Assembly: GCA_964636655.1 (NCBI GenBank)
Contig: CAZWTK010000025.1
Span: 1 to 28,261 of the forward strand
Length of the DNA stretch: 28,261 bases
Direction of reading: 5' to 3'
Origin: Fen-549 sp964636655
Lineage (GTDB): Bacteria > Actinomycetota > Thermoleophilia > Gaiellales > Gaiellaceae
The translations under genes and the position numbers were made by a program. Positions 13,121-20,565 of the stretch are shown one piece after another; positions within the stretch are counted from its first letter, which is position 1, and each line of letters opens with the position of its first letter. The notes beneath the pieces were generated by a model. The model did not search any database and was not told the DNA's origin. It worked only from the letters and a program-made list of their open reading frames with translations.

Positions 13121-14427
13121 CAGCGGGCCTGCCTCGAATGCGCGTCATCAGCGGGAAGCACGAAGCGTGAAAGTCGACCGAGCGTGCTGGGCGCGAGGCG
13201 CGCGAGCAGATAGACGCCTTCGGCCTCGTCACGGCGCTCTTCGATCGGCGCCCCCAGTTCGTACAACTCCGAGAGCGCGCCGGCCTGATCGTGGGGTATG
13301 AGCAGGCGCACGGGCTCGAAGCGGTCGGCGAAGCGTGACGCCAGGCGGGCGCGCAACGCGTCCAGCCCGTCGCCGCCGAGCGCCGAGATCTGGAGCGCGT
13401 CGGGATAGCGATTGGCCAGGCGCTTGCGCGAGACCGCGTCGACGTTGTCGATCTTGTTCAGGACGAGCTCTGCGGGCAGCTCGTCGGCGCCGATCTCATT
13501 CAGCACCGACGCCACGGCGTCGATCTGATCGGCCATCTCCTGCGCAGGCAGCGAGGCGTCGGCGACGTGCAGGACGAGGTCGGAGACGAGCGTTTCCTCG
13601 AGCGTGGCGGCGAAGCCCTCGACGAGTTGGTGCGGCAGGCGGCGAATAAAACCGACCGTGTCGGTCAGCAGGTACTGCCGCCCCTCCTGCTCGAAGGAGC
13701 GCGTGGTCGGGTCGAGCGTCTCGAAGAGCCGATCTTCGACCGAGACGCCGGCGCCGGCGAGCGCGTTCAGGAGCGTGGACTTGCCCGCGTTCGTGTACCC
13801 GGCCAGGGCGATCGTGGGCTTGGCGCTGCGCCGGCGTTCCTTGCGCCCGGTTTCGCGCCGTTTCGAGAGCTCTTTCAGGCGCCGCTTCAGCATCGAGACG
13901 CGACGGCGCGCCTCGCGGCGGTCACTCTCGAGCTGGGTCTCGCCGGGGCCACGTGTGCCGACGCCGCCGCCGAGCCTTTCCAAGTGCTTCCACATCCCGC
14001 GCATGCGCGGCAGGTTGTACTCGAGCTGGGCGAGCTCGACCTGGAGCTTGCCCTCGGCGCTGATCGCGTGCTGAGCGAAGATATCGAGGATCAGCTGGGT
14101 GCGATCGACGACGCGCACGTCGAGTGCGTTCTCGAGTGTGCGCTGCTGAACGGGCGAAATCTCGTCGTCGACGATCAGCACCTCGGCAGCGGAGGCGGAG
14201 AAGGCGCTCTTGAGCTGCTCGAGCTTGCCCTTGCCGACGAAGGAACGGGGCTCGGGGTGGGCACGGTGCTGCACGAGCTCGGCGGAGATCGTGACGCCGG
14301 CGGTGCGTGCCAACTCGCTTAGTTCGGCCAGTTCAGCCGCCGCGTCGACGCCGTGCGCGAAGACCGCTAGAGCGAAGCCACGCTCTGGCTCCGCGCCCGG
14401 GGTGGGATCGGGCTGATGCGCGGTCAC
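13120..14427 (-). CDS. hflX: GTPase HflX (50S ribosome-associated)
   Basis: A 435-residue TRAFAC-class GTPase that binds and splits stalled ribosomes. The N-terminal HflX domain (PRSFVGKGKLEQLKSA; LIVDDEISPVQQRTLENALD; DRTQLILDIFAQHA) is followed by the coiled linker GTRGPGETQLESDRREARRR. The G domain has G1 AGYTNAGKSTLLN, G3 DTVGFIRRLPHQLVEGF and G4 LNKIDN. I start it at the GTG at 14427 and not the TTG at 14460: a CATACT -10 box lies 7 bp upstream of that GTG, and the extra upstream residues carry no conserved sequence. It is the first gene of hflX-dut-nudix and diverges from dapE, 62 bp away. Confidence 0.94.
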   Translation of the reverse strand: MTAHQPDPTPGAEPERGFALAVFAHGVDAAAELAELSELARTAGVTISAELVQHRAHPEPRSFVGKGKLEQLKSAFSASAAEVLIVDDEISPVQQRTLENALDVRVVDRTQLILDIFAQHAISAEGKLQVELAQLEYNLPRMRGMWKHLERLGGGVGTRGPGETQLESDRREARRRVSMLKRRLKELSKRRETGRKERRRSAKPTIALAGYTNAGKSTLLNALAGAGVSVEDRLFETLDPTTRSFEQEGRQYLLTDTVGFIRRLPHQLVEGFAATLEETLVSDLVLHVADASLPAQEMADQIDAVASVLNEIGADELPAELVLNKIDNVDAVSRKRLANRYPDALQISALGGDGLDALRARLASRFADRFEPVRLLIPHDQAGALSELYELGAPIEERRDEAEGVYLLARLAPSTLGRLSRFVLPADDAHSRQAR

Positions 14428-14434
14428 GGCACGT

Positions 14435-14440
14435 AGTATG
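14435..14440 (-). promoter_or_regulatory. -10 box of hflX, predicted leaderless start
   Basis: CATACT on the minus strand ends 7 bp before the GTG at 14427. Transcription would therefore begin within about a base of the start codon. A convincing -35 box is not visible. The placement decides the start codon chosen for hflX. Confidence 0.35.
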
Positions 14441-14489
14441 CCCTCTCGCTCCACCAGCAACCGGGCCGGCCGCTAGGCTGCGTTCCGAG

Positions 14490-15575
14490 ATGGCAGCCGA
14501 CAGCTCGAATACGGCCCAGTGCCTGGCTGAACGCACGCTCGAGCTGGTCAACGTACCGTCGCCCAGCGGAGCGGAGCAAGCTCTGGCCGAGCACGTGGGC
14601 TCGCTCCTGTCCGGCGGCCTGGAGCTCGTGCACGATGACGGCGAGTCGGTCTATGCGTGTCCGCCGCGAAGCGGACGTCCGCTCGTGGTCTTTGCCGGGC
14701 ACCTCGACACGGTTCCGGCGCAGGCAAACCTTCCCGGCCACATCGAGGGGGGCGCGGTGATCGGTTGCGGCTCGAGTGATATGAAATCGGGTCTGGCAGT
14801 GATGATCGAGCTCGCCCGCTGGATCGCCGAGGAGACGCCGGCGCTCGAAGTCGATCCGGGCTTTCTCTTCTTCCCGCGCGAGGAGCTTCCACTGGAACAG
14901 AGCTCCCTACCGGGGTTGTTCGCGGCGCTGCCCGAGCTGAACGAGGCGGAGCTGGTGATCGTGATGGAGCCGACCGACAACGAGATTCAGGCCGGCTGCC
15001 TCGGAAACCTGTACGCAAACGCCGTCTTTCGGGGTGAGAGCGCTCACTCTGCTCGGCCCTGGTCGGGAACGAACGCGATCGGCGTGGCGATCGAAGGGTT
15101 GAGACCGCTCCTCGAGACCGAGCCGCTCGAGCTCGAGCAGGCGGGCCTGGCCTTTACCGAGGTGTTCAGCGTGACCGGCATCGAGGCGGGGATCGCGGCC
15201 AACGTGATTCCCGATCGCTGCGTCGCCCGCGTCAACTACCGCTACTCGCCGCTGCGCACGCCCGCCGAGGCCGAAGCCCGCTTGCGCGAACTGCTCGCCG
15301 GCGCGGGCGAGCTCGAGCTGACGAGCAACTCGCCCCCGGCTCATGTTCCAGCCTCCTCGGCGCTGCTCGAGCGGCTGCGCAGAGCCGGTGATCTGGCGCT
15401 CGAGCCCAAGCAGGCCTGGACACCGGTGGCGGAGTTTGCGGCACGCGGGCTTGACGCCGTCAACTTCGGTCCGGGCGCACCGGGCTTCGCTCACCGAGCC
15501 GACGAGCGTGTCGAGGTGCGGCAGCTCGAGCGCTCGTTTGCAGTCCTTCGTAAGTTTCTCTCCAAGGAGACGTGA
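14490..15575 (+). CDS. dapE: Succinyl-diaminopimelate desuccinylase
   Basis: A 361-residue M20-family metallopeptidase that removes succinate from N-succinyl-LL-DAP to give LL-DAP. Metal and catalytic residues are visible: FAGHLDTVPAQ (His ligand and Asp), GCGSSDMKSGLAVM (bridging Asp), PREELPLEQSSL (general-base Glu and ligand Glu) and EPTDNEIQAGCLGN. The dimerisation-domain histidine is in ESAHSARPWSGTNAIG, and the last ligand in PGFAHRADERVEV. The ATG at 14490 is chosen because upstream in-frame residues overlap hflX on the other strand. TAGGCT at 14474-14479 could be the -10 box. It is first in dapE-dapC-dapD and overlaps dapC by one base. Confidence 0.94.
   Translation: MAADSSNTAQCLAERTLELVNVPSPSGAEQALAEHVGSLLSGGLELVHDDGESVYACPPRSGRPLVVFAGHLDTVPAQANLPGHIEGGAVIGCGSSDMKSGLAVMIELARWIAEETPALEVDPGFLFFPREELPLEQSSLPGLFAALPELNEAELVIVMEPTDNEIQAGCLGNLYANAVFRGESAHSARPWSGTNAIGVAIEGLRPLLETEPLELEQAGLAFTEVFSVTGIEAGIAANVIPDRCVARVNYRYSPLRTPAEAEARLRELLAGAGELELTSNSPPAHVPASSALLERLRRAGDLALEPKQAWTPVAEFAARGLDAVNFGPGAPGFAHRADERVEVRQLERSFAVLRKFLSKET
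15564..15570 (+). promoter_or_regulatory. Shine-Dalgarno sequence deciding the dapC start
   Basis: AAGGAGA lies 4 bases before the ATG at 15575 and only 1 base before a possible GTG at 15572. The spacing favours the ATG, which overlaps the dapE TGA stop by one base. Confidence 0.7.
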
Positions 15576-16720
15576 TGCGTTTCACTCCAATACTCGACGA
15601 ATTCGGTACCTACCCCTTCGTTCGCCTCGACGAGGCCAGACGCGAGACTGCGGCCCGCGGCATCCAGGTGATCGACTTCGGCATGGGCGATCCGAACGAA
15701 GCAACCGAGGTCTTCATCCGCAAAGCGGTCGCCGCCAGCCTGCCAGAGCGCTGCAAGTATCCGCGGGCAATCGGGCTGCTCGAGCTCAGGCGCGCGATCG
15801 CCGAGTGGTGCGACAAGCGCTATGGCGTGCGGGTCGACTTCGAGCGCGAGCTGATCCCGACCCTAGGCAGCAAGGAGGCGATCTTCACCTTCGCCCAGGT
15901 CCTCGACCTGAGCCCGCCGAAGAACCTCGTGCTGGTGGCCGATCCCGCCTATCCGGTTCCTGAGCGCGGTGCTCGCTTTGCCGGTGCCGAGGTGATGCGG
16001 CTGCCGATCGTCGAAGCGAACGGCTTTCTGCCCGATATCGACGCGGTTAAGGAGGAAACCTGGCAACGCGTCGCCCTTCTCTGGGTCAACTACCCGAACA
16101 ATCCGACCGGGGCGGTCGCGCCGCTTTCCTTCTACGAGCGGCTGGCCGAGCTGGCTCTCGAGCACGACTTCCTGCTCTGCTCGGACGAGGCCTATAGCGA
16201 GATCTACTTCGACGAGCGCCCACCCTCGGCGCTACAGGTGCCCGACAGGCGCAATGTCGTCGTGTTCAACACACTCAGCAAGCGCTCATCGATGCCCGGC
16301 TACCGCTCCGGTTTCGTTACGGCCAACCGCGAGGTGGTCGATGCCCTTCGCCTGCTCCGCCCCACACTCGGCACGACTCCTCAGGAATTCATCCAGCTGG
16401 CCTCGATCAAGGCATGGCGCGATGAGACCCATGTCGAGAGAACGCGCGAGCGCTACCGCGCCAAACGGGAAATCATGGCAGCCGCACTCGAGCGGGCGGG
16501 GCTGCGCGTGGCCGGAAGCGAGGCGACCTTCTTCCTCTGGATCGCCGTGCCGGAAGGCGAGACGTCGGAAGGGTTCGCCAAACGGCTGCTGAGTAGCGGA
16601 ATCGTGGTTGCGCCCGGCTCGTATCTGGGCGAGCACGGCGAAGGGTATGTTCGTATGGCGCTGGTGCCCACGCTGCAGGAGTGCGAGCAGGCAGCAGCGC
16701 TGCTCGATCGCCTCTTGTGA
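15575..16720 (+). CDS. dapC: N-succinyldiaminopimelate aminotransferase
   Basis: A 381-residue class I PLP aminotransferase that converts N-succinyl-2-amino-6-oxopimelate and glutamate to N-succinyl-LL-DAP. Fold-type I features are clear: the early substrate segment GMGDPNEAT, GSKEAIFTF for the PLP phosphate, NYPNNPTGAVAP, SDEAYSEIYF (the Asp that pairs with the PLP nitrogen), and the Schiff-base lysine in FNTLSKRSSMPGYRSGF. A C-terminal arginine occurs in GEGYVRMALVPT. The assignment as DapC rests on position between dapE and dapD; the sequence alone fits several class I aminotransferases. The start follows the Shine-Dalgarno AAGGAGA. Confidence 0.88.
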   Translation: MRFTPILDEFGTYPFVRLDEARRETAARGIQVIDFGMGDPNEATEVFIRKAVAASLPERCKYPRAIGLLELRRAIAEWCDKRYGVRVDFERELIPTLGSKEAIFTFAQVLDLSPPKNLVLVADPAYPVPERGARFAGAEVMRLPIVEANGFLPDIDAVKEETWQRVALLWVNYPNNPTGAVAPLSFYERLAELALEHDFLLCSDEAYSEIYFDERPPSALQVPDRRNVVVFNTLSKRSSMPGYRSGFVTANREVVDALRLLRPTLGTTPQEFIQLASIKAWRDETHVERTRERYRAKREIMAAALERAGLRVAGSEATFFLWIAVPEGETSEGFAKRLLSSGIVVAPGSYLGEHGEGYVRMALVPTLQECEQAAALLDRLL

Positions 16721-16735
16721 CACCATTGAAGGGCG

Positions 16736-17881
16736 ATGAGCGAGGAAAAATCAGCCGCGGAGATTCGAGCCGAGCTCATGGAAGAGCTCGAAAGTCAACC
16801 CGGGTATGAGCGCCCGGCCGCCTTCGGCGTCGGTATAGAGACGGCGAGTCGCGAGGGCCGCGTCCTCGCCACTTACTTCCCCCGGCCGAATCTCGCTGAG
16901 CATCCGCTGGTCGCGGCCGTTTTGTCGAGTGTCGTCGGGCGAGCGGGCGAGGCAGGCTCCTACGAGTTGACGACTGAGCAGATCGAAGAAGCGCTGAGCT
17001 TGCTCATGCCGACCACCGGCGATGGCGGCAACCATCCCAGCGTCGCCGTTCTCCAGCCTCTCATGAAGGCCGAAGCACTTGGGGATGACCCCGCGCTTCA
17101 GCCCTATCGCTCGCGCCGAGTAGTTGCGACGTTCATCCGCGATCTCGATCAGCCGCCGCTCGACGCTCACGACGTCTATCTGCGTCTCCACCTGATTTCA
17201 TGGCGCAAGATCCAGCCGCACGGCTGCAGCCTCGAGAACATCTTTGGAATCCTGCCGAATGTCGTATGGAGCAACCGAGGTCCCTTCGACAGCGAAGAGT
17301 TCGAGCGCATCCGCGCGGAGTTGATCGGGCAGGGAATCGAGCTCGAGGTGCGCTCGGTCGACAAGTTCCCGCGCATGACCGACTATGTGGTGCCCTCCGG
17401 CGTTCGCATCGCCAACGCCGACAACGTTCGCCTGGGCGCGCACCTCGCCACCGGCACGACGGTCATGAATGCGGGTTTTGTCAACTTCAACGCCGGTACG
17501 CTGGGACCGTCGATGGTGGAAGGACGGATTTCGGCCGGTGTGGTGGTCGAGCCCGAGTCGGACGTCGGCGGCGGCGCCTCGATCATGGGTACGCTCTCGG
17601 GCGGCGGCGGCGAGGTCATCCGTATCGGATCACATTGCCTACTCGGCGCCAACTCGGGTTGCGGTATCTCGCTCGGCAACGGCTGCACGATCGAAGCCGG
17701 CCTCTACGTCACCGCCGGTGCCCGGGTCACCATGCCCGACGGCAACGTGGTGAAGGCGCGCGAGCTGAGCGGGCGCTCGGGGCTGCTCTTCTGGCGCAAC
17801 AGTCAGACAGGGGCGATCGAGGTGAAGGAGCGAGGCAACACCGTCGCGCTGAACGCGGCTCTGCATCAGAACAAGAACTGA
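16736..17881 (+). CDS. dapD: Tetrahydrodipicolinate N-succinyltransferase
   Basis: A 381-residue DapD that transfers succinyl from succinyl-CoA to tetrahydrodipicolinate, the committing step of the succinylase branch. The C-terminal half is a left-handed beta-helix of hexapeptide repeats (VRIANADNVRLGAHLATGTT; AGTLGPSMVEGRISAGVVVE; GGGASIMGTLSGGGGEVIRI; NSGCGISLGNGCTIEAGLYV), which forms the trimer and CoA site. The N-terminal domain includes LHLISWRKIQPHGCSLENIF. Its length exceeds that of enteric DapD (about 270 residues) and is nearer to the longer actinobacterial type. It follows dapC by 15 bp with GAAGGG before the ATG. It converges with dapF. Confidence 0.94.
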   Translation: MSEEKSAAEIRAELMEELESQPGYERPAAFGVGIETASREGRVLATYFPRPNLAEHPLVAAVLSSVVGRAGEAGSYELTTEQIEEALSLLMPTTGDGGNHPSVAVLQPLMKAEALGDDPALQPYRSRRVVATFIRDLDQPPLDAHDVYLRLHLISWRKIQPHGCSLENIFGILPNVVWSNRGPFDSEEFERIRAELIGQGIELEVRSVDKFPRMTDYVVPSGVRIANADNVRLGAHLATGTTVMNAGFVNFNAGTLGPSMVEGRISAGVVVEPESDVGGGASIMGTLSGGGGEVIRIGSHCLLGANSGCGISLGNGCTIEAGLYVTAGARVTMPDGNVVKARELSGRSGLLFWRNSQTGAIEVKERGNTVALNAALHQNKN

Positions 17882-17941
17882 TCTCGCAAGCGCCCGCCGA
17901 AACTCCGGTCGGCCACCTCCCCCGAGACAGACTGCAATCCA

Positions 17942-17956
17942 GCCTGACTATCAGGC
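17942..17956. terminator. Small hairpin between convergent dapD and dapF
   Basis: gcctga (17942-17947) and tcaggc (17951-17956) form a perfect 6-bp stem with a 3-base loop, midway between the two stop codons. No T-run follows on either strand, so it could be a weak bidirectional terminator or only a chance palindrome. Confidence 0.3.
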
Positions 17957-17973
17957 ATGTCAATAACAAACGG

Positions 17974-18756
17974 CTATATCAGTAGCTCGGGAGAGAGCTC
18001 GACGGTGCAGATCTCCTGCGCTTCGCCGACGAGGGTCGCCTTTCGCTCGGACGAGAGCGAGACGATCAGATCACCGCCGGCCAGGTGCACGGTGACCGGG
18101 CTCTCGCACCAGCCCTGCGCGATCGCAGCCGAAGCGCTCGCGACCGAGCTCGTTCCCGAGGCGAGCGTCTCCCCCGCGCCGCGCTCCCAGACGGCGATGG
18201 TGATCTCGTGACGGTTGTCGACGTAGATGAGCTGGACGTTGGTGCGCTCGGGAAAGCGCGGGTGACGCTCAACGAGAGGGCCGAGTCGCAGCAGCTCCGT
18301 GCGCTCGGGCTCGCGCCGGATGACCGCGTGCGGATTGCCGACCGAGACCGCGATGAATTCGAGCTGCTCCCCATCCAGATCGAGCGTCTCGGCCGCGCCG
18401 ACGTTGACCTCGCCCATCTCCATCTCGACCTCGAGCCCGCCGAGCATGTGCGCCTTGACCGTGCGCTTGCCGACGCGAATTTGCACATCGGCGCGGGTGT
18501 TACGACGAGCGAGCCAGCGCGCGGCAATGCGAACGCCGTTGCCGGACAGCTCCGCCAGCGAGCCGTCGGGGTTCCAGATTCGTGCCTCGGCGGCGTCGGC
18601 GCTGGTCGAGAGGATCTCGACGATGCCGTCCGAGCCTACGCCGAAGTGGTAATCGCAAAGCCTTATTACTCGCGCGGGCGTTAGCTCGAAAGACGGCTCA
18701 GACTGCTCCAGGAGCAGATAGTCGTTTCCCAGTCCGTGCCACTTCGACAATCTCAT
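17974..18756 (-). CDS. dapF: Diaminopimelate epimerase homologue with Ser in both catalytic Cys positions
   Basis: A 260-residue DapF homologue. DapF interconverts LL-DAP and meso-DAP, the last step before cell-wall and lysine synthesis. Family features are present: WHGLGNDYLLLE (residues 6-17), GVGSDGIVEI (39-48), NPDGSLAELSGNG (62-74), VGNPHAV (139-145), and ERGAGETLASGTSS (191-204). In characterised DapF the cysteines of 'CGNG' and 'ACGxG' are the two acid/base residues; here both are serine, S71 (codon TCC) and S200 (codon TCG). The remaining cysteines (C34, C217, C250) lie elsewhere. The ATG at 18756 is set by the conserved WHGLGND start and lies inside miaA, giving a 59-bp overlap. Function as an epimerase is likely from context but not assured. 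Confidence 0.85.
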   Translation of the reverse strand: MRLSKWHGLGNDYLLLEQSEPSFELTPARVIRLCDYHFGVGSDGIVEILSTSADAAEARIWNPDGSLAELSGNGVRIAARWLARRNTRADVQIRVGKRTVKAHMLGGLEVEMEMGEVNVGAAETLDLDGEQLEFIAVSVGNPHAVIRREPERTELLRLGPLVERHPRFPERTNVQLIYVDNRHEITIAVWERGAGETLASGTSSVASASAAIAQGWCESPVTVHLAGGDLIVSLSSERKATLVGEAQEICTVELSPELLI

Positions 18757-19654
18757 CGGCGACCTCTTCCACTGAGCGGTTGGCATTGACTCTAATCAGC
18801 GCCGGCACGCGGCGCATCCACTTCCGCTGGTAGGCGGCGTAGCGGCGGGTACTGAGCGCGATCGCCTCGATCGCCTGCTCCGTGTCGAGCTCGGCCACTT
18901 CCCGCAAGCCCATCACCCTGAGTGCGGTCAGGGAACGCGGTTGCTCGTGCGCCTTTCGCACCTCTTCTTTGACGCCGCGCTCGAACATCTCACGCGTCCT
19001 GCGCTCGATCCTGGCGTCGAGAATCCCGCGCTCGAGCTCCAGCCCGAAGACGAGCGTTGGATGGCGCAGCTCGCCCGACCAGAGCCGGCTATCGGTCCGC
19101 ACCAGAGAGTGCCCGGCATCGTTCAGCTCGAGCGCTCGCACAACGCGGCGCCTATCGTTGGCGTGAACTCTCTCAGCTGCGCGCGGATCGCGACTCATGA
19201 GCAGTGCATGCGCCCGCTCGGGCCCCAGTTCGTCGTAGGTTGCTTGCCAGCGCTCGCGGGCGCCGGGAGCCGGCGCGGGCGGTAGCTCGATCTCGGCCAG
19301 AGCCGCTCTGAGATAGAGGCCCGTTCCGCCGACGACGATCGGTGTGCGCCCGGATGCCAGTATCTCGTCGATCGCCTCGTGTGCGAGGCGCGCGTACTCG
19401 CCCACCGAGGCCTCGTGATCGAGCGGCCAGATACCTACCAACCGCGCCGGCGATTGGTTGGTCAGAACGGGCAGGTCGCGGTATACCTGCATCGCGTCGG
19501 CCGATACTAGATCGCCCTGGATTCGCGCGGCGACGGCCTCTGCCACGGCGCTCTTACCGCTCGCTGTCGGGCCGAAGATCGCGATCACTGGCGCATCCTC
19601 TCGTTCCGACGGGGTTTGTGCCATCGATCGGACCGTATCGGGTCGCTCGTTCAC
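18698..19654 (-). CDS. miaA: tRNA dimethylallyltransferase
   Basis: A 318-residue MiaA that adds dimethylallyl from DMAPP to N6 of A37 in tRNAs reading UNN codons; MiaB then methylthiolates the product. The P-loop is FGPTASGKSAVAEAVA, followed by LVSADAMQVYRDLPVLTNQS and the DHEASVGEYARLAHEAI segment. VVGGTGLYLRAAL, RVHANDRRRVVRALE and the C-terminal STRRYAAYQRKWMRR complete the family pattern. I choose the GTG at 19654: it overlaps the upstream gene's TGA (GTGA) and has GGGAG 4 nt before it. A start at the ATG at 19624 is also possible. Its 3' end overlaps dapF. Confidence 0.94.
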   Translation of the reverse strand: MNERPDTVRSMAQTPSEREDAPVIAIFGPTASGKSAVAEAVAARIQGDLVSADAMQVYRDLPVLTNQSPARLVGIWPLDHEASVGEYARLAHEAIDEILASGRTPIVVGGTGLYLRAALAEIELPPAPAPGARERWQATYDELGPERAHALLMSRDPRAAERVHANDRRRVVRALELNDAGHSLVRTDSRLWSGELRHPTLVFGLELERGILDARIERRTREMFERGVKEEVRKAHEQPRSLTALRVMGLREVAELDTEQAIEAIALSTRRYAAYQRKWMRRVPALIRVNANRSVEEVADEIVEVARTGKRLSAPGAV

Positions 19655-20514
19655 AGATCTCCCGCGAAGGGCATCCCCGAGAACCAGCTCCACTCGTTCT
19701 CGAGGATGAAGCTGATTCTCTCCTGATCCGGATAGTCGTACTGGCCGAAGTAGTCGGACACGCTCTCGTAGTAGTCGACAACGGCCTGGAGGGTTGAGCC
19801 TTCGAGCAGCATTCGTGATGAGTTGATGAACTCGGGCGGAAGGTCGTCGCAGCGCGCAAGCGCCGCGAACAGCGACTTGTGGCAGGGAAATAGAACGCGG
19901 TTGTGGGCCAGAGCGAGCCGGGAGGCGAAGAAGACCAACTCGATCACGCAGCGGCGGGCGAAGTAGTCGTTTGCGAGCTCGAAAGCCTGCTCGCAGACGT
20001 AGCGGTAGTGCTTCGTATAGGCGTAGAAGGCCTTGATCTTCTGCTCGCGCTCCGACTCGGGATAGGCCGAGATTCGCTCGAGCAGGGCGTCGATCTCAGA
20101 GTCGTGCGAGAACTCCGTGTAGGCGTTCTCGAATGACGCGCGAGTCGGTTCGCTGCCGCGAACCGCGGCCTCCTGCAGAAAGCCCTTGCCGACGATCTTC
20201 CCGTCGATCTCGACGCCCGAGAACTTGGCCGGATCCCAGCTTCCGTAGTAACAGCCCCGGTTCGCCCGAATACGCTCGAACTCCGTGTCTGTCACGACGA
20301 GGTAGAGATCAACGTCCGACGCCTCATGCGCCTCGCCGGTGGCAAGCGAACCGCAGATGACCAGCGCGAGCTTGTTCGGATCGCTTTCATGCAGACGAAC
20401 GAGCTCGTCGATCGCGTTTCTGTGACGCCTGCTCGTTTCGGGTTTTCTGTTGTTTCGCGCGTGTGTCGGGATAGTCCCTCCCCTAGCCGGTTTCAGCCTA
20501 TCGAGGAAATCCAT
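19651..20514 (-). CDS. Nucleotidyltransferase-fold protein of unknown substrate
   Basis: A 287-residue protein with an N-terminal polymerase-beta-like nucleotidyltransferase core: CGSLATGEAHEASDVDLYLV, with G55-S56 and the two metal aspartates D67 and D69. The remainder is helical, with aromatic-rich segments (KAFYAYTKHYRYVCEQAFEL; SDYFGQYDYPDQERISF), as in kanamycin-nucleotidyltransferase-like or MNT-type proteins. Such enzymes transfer a nucleotide to a small molecule or protein; I cannot say which. It sits between miaB and miaA, genes often next to each other, and overlaps miaA by four bases, so it is probably co-transcribed. No HEPN partner is seen beside it. Confidence 0.75.
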   Translation of the reverse strand: MDFLDRLKPARGGTIPTHARNNRKPETSRRHRNAIDELVRLHESDPNKLALVICGSLATGEAHEASDVDLYLVVTDTEFERIRANRGCYYGSWDPAKFSGVEIDGKIVGKGFLQEAAVRGSEPTRASFENAYTEFSHDSEIDALLERISAYPESEREQKIKAFYAYTKHYRYVCEQAFELANDYFARRCVIELVFFASRLALAHNRVLFPCHKSLFAALARCDDLPPEFINSSRMLLEGSTLQAVVDYYESVSDYFGQYDYPDQERISFILENEWSWFSGMPFAGDL

Positions 20515-20565
20515 TCGAGAGGAAGTCGAGTCTGGATCAGAACTCGCAGAGGTGTGGCGTGAACG

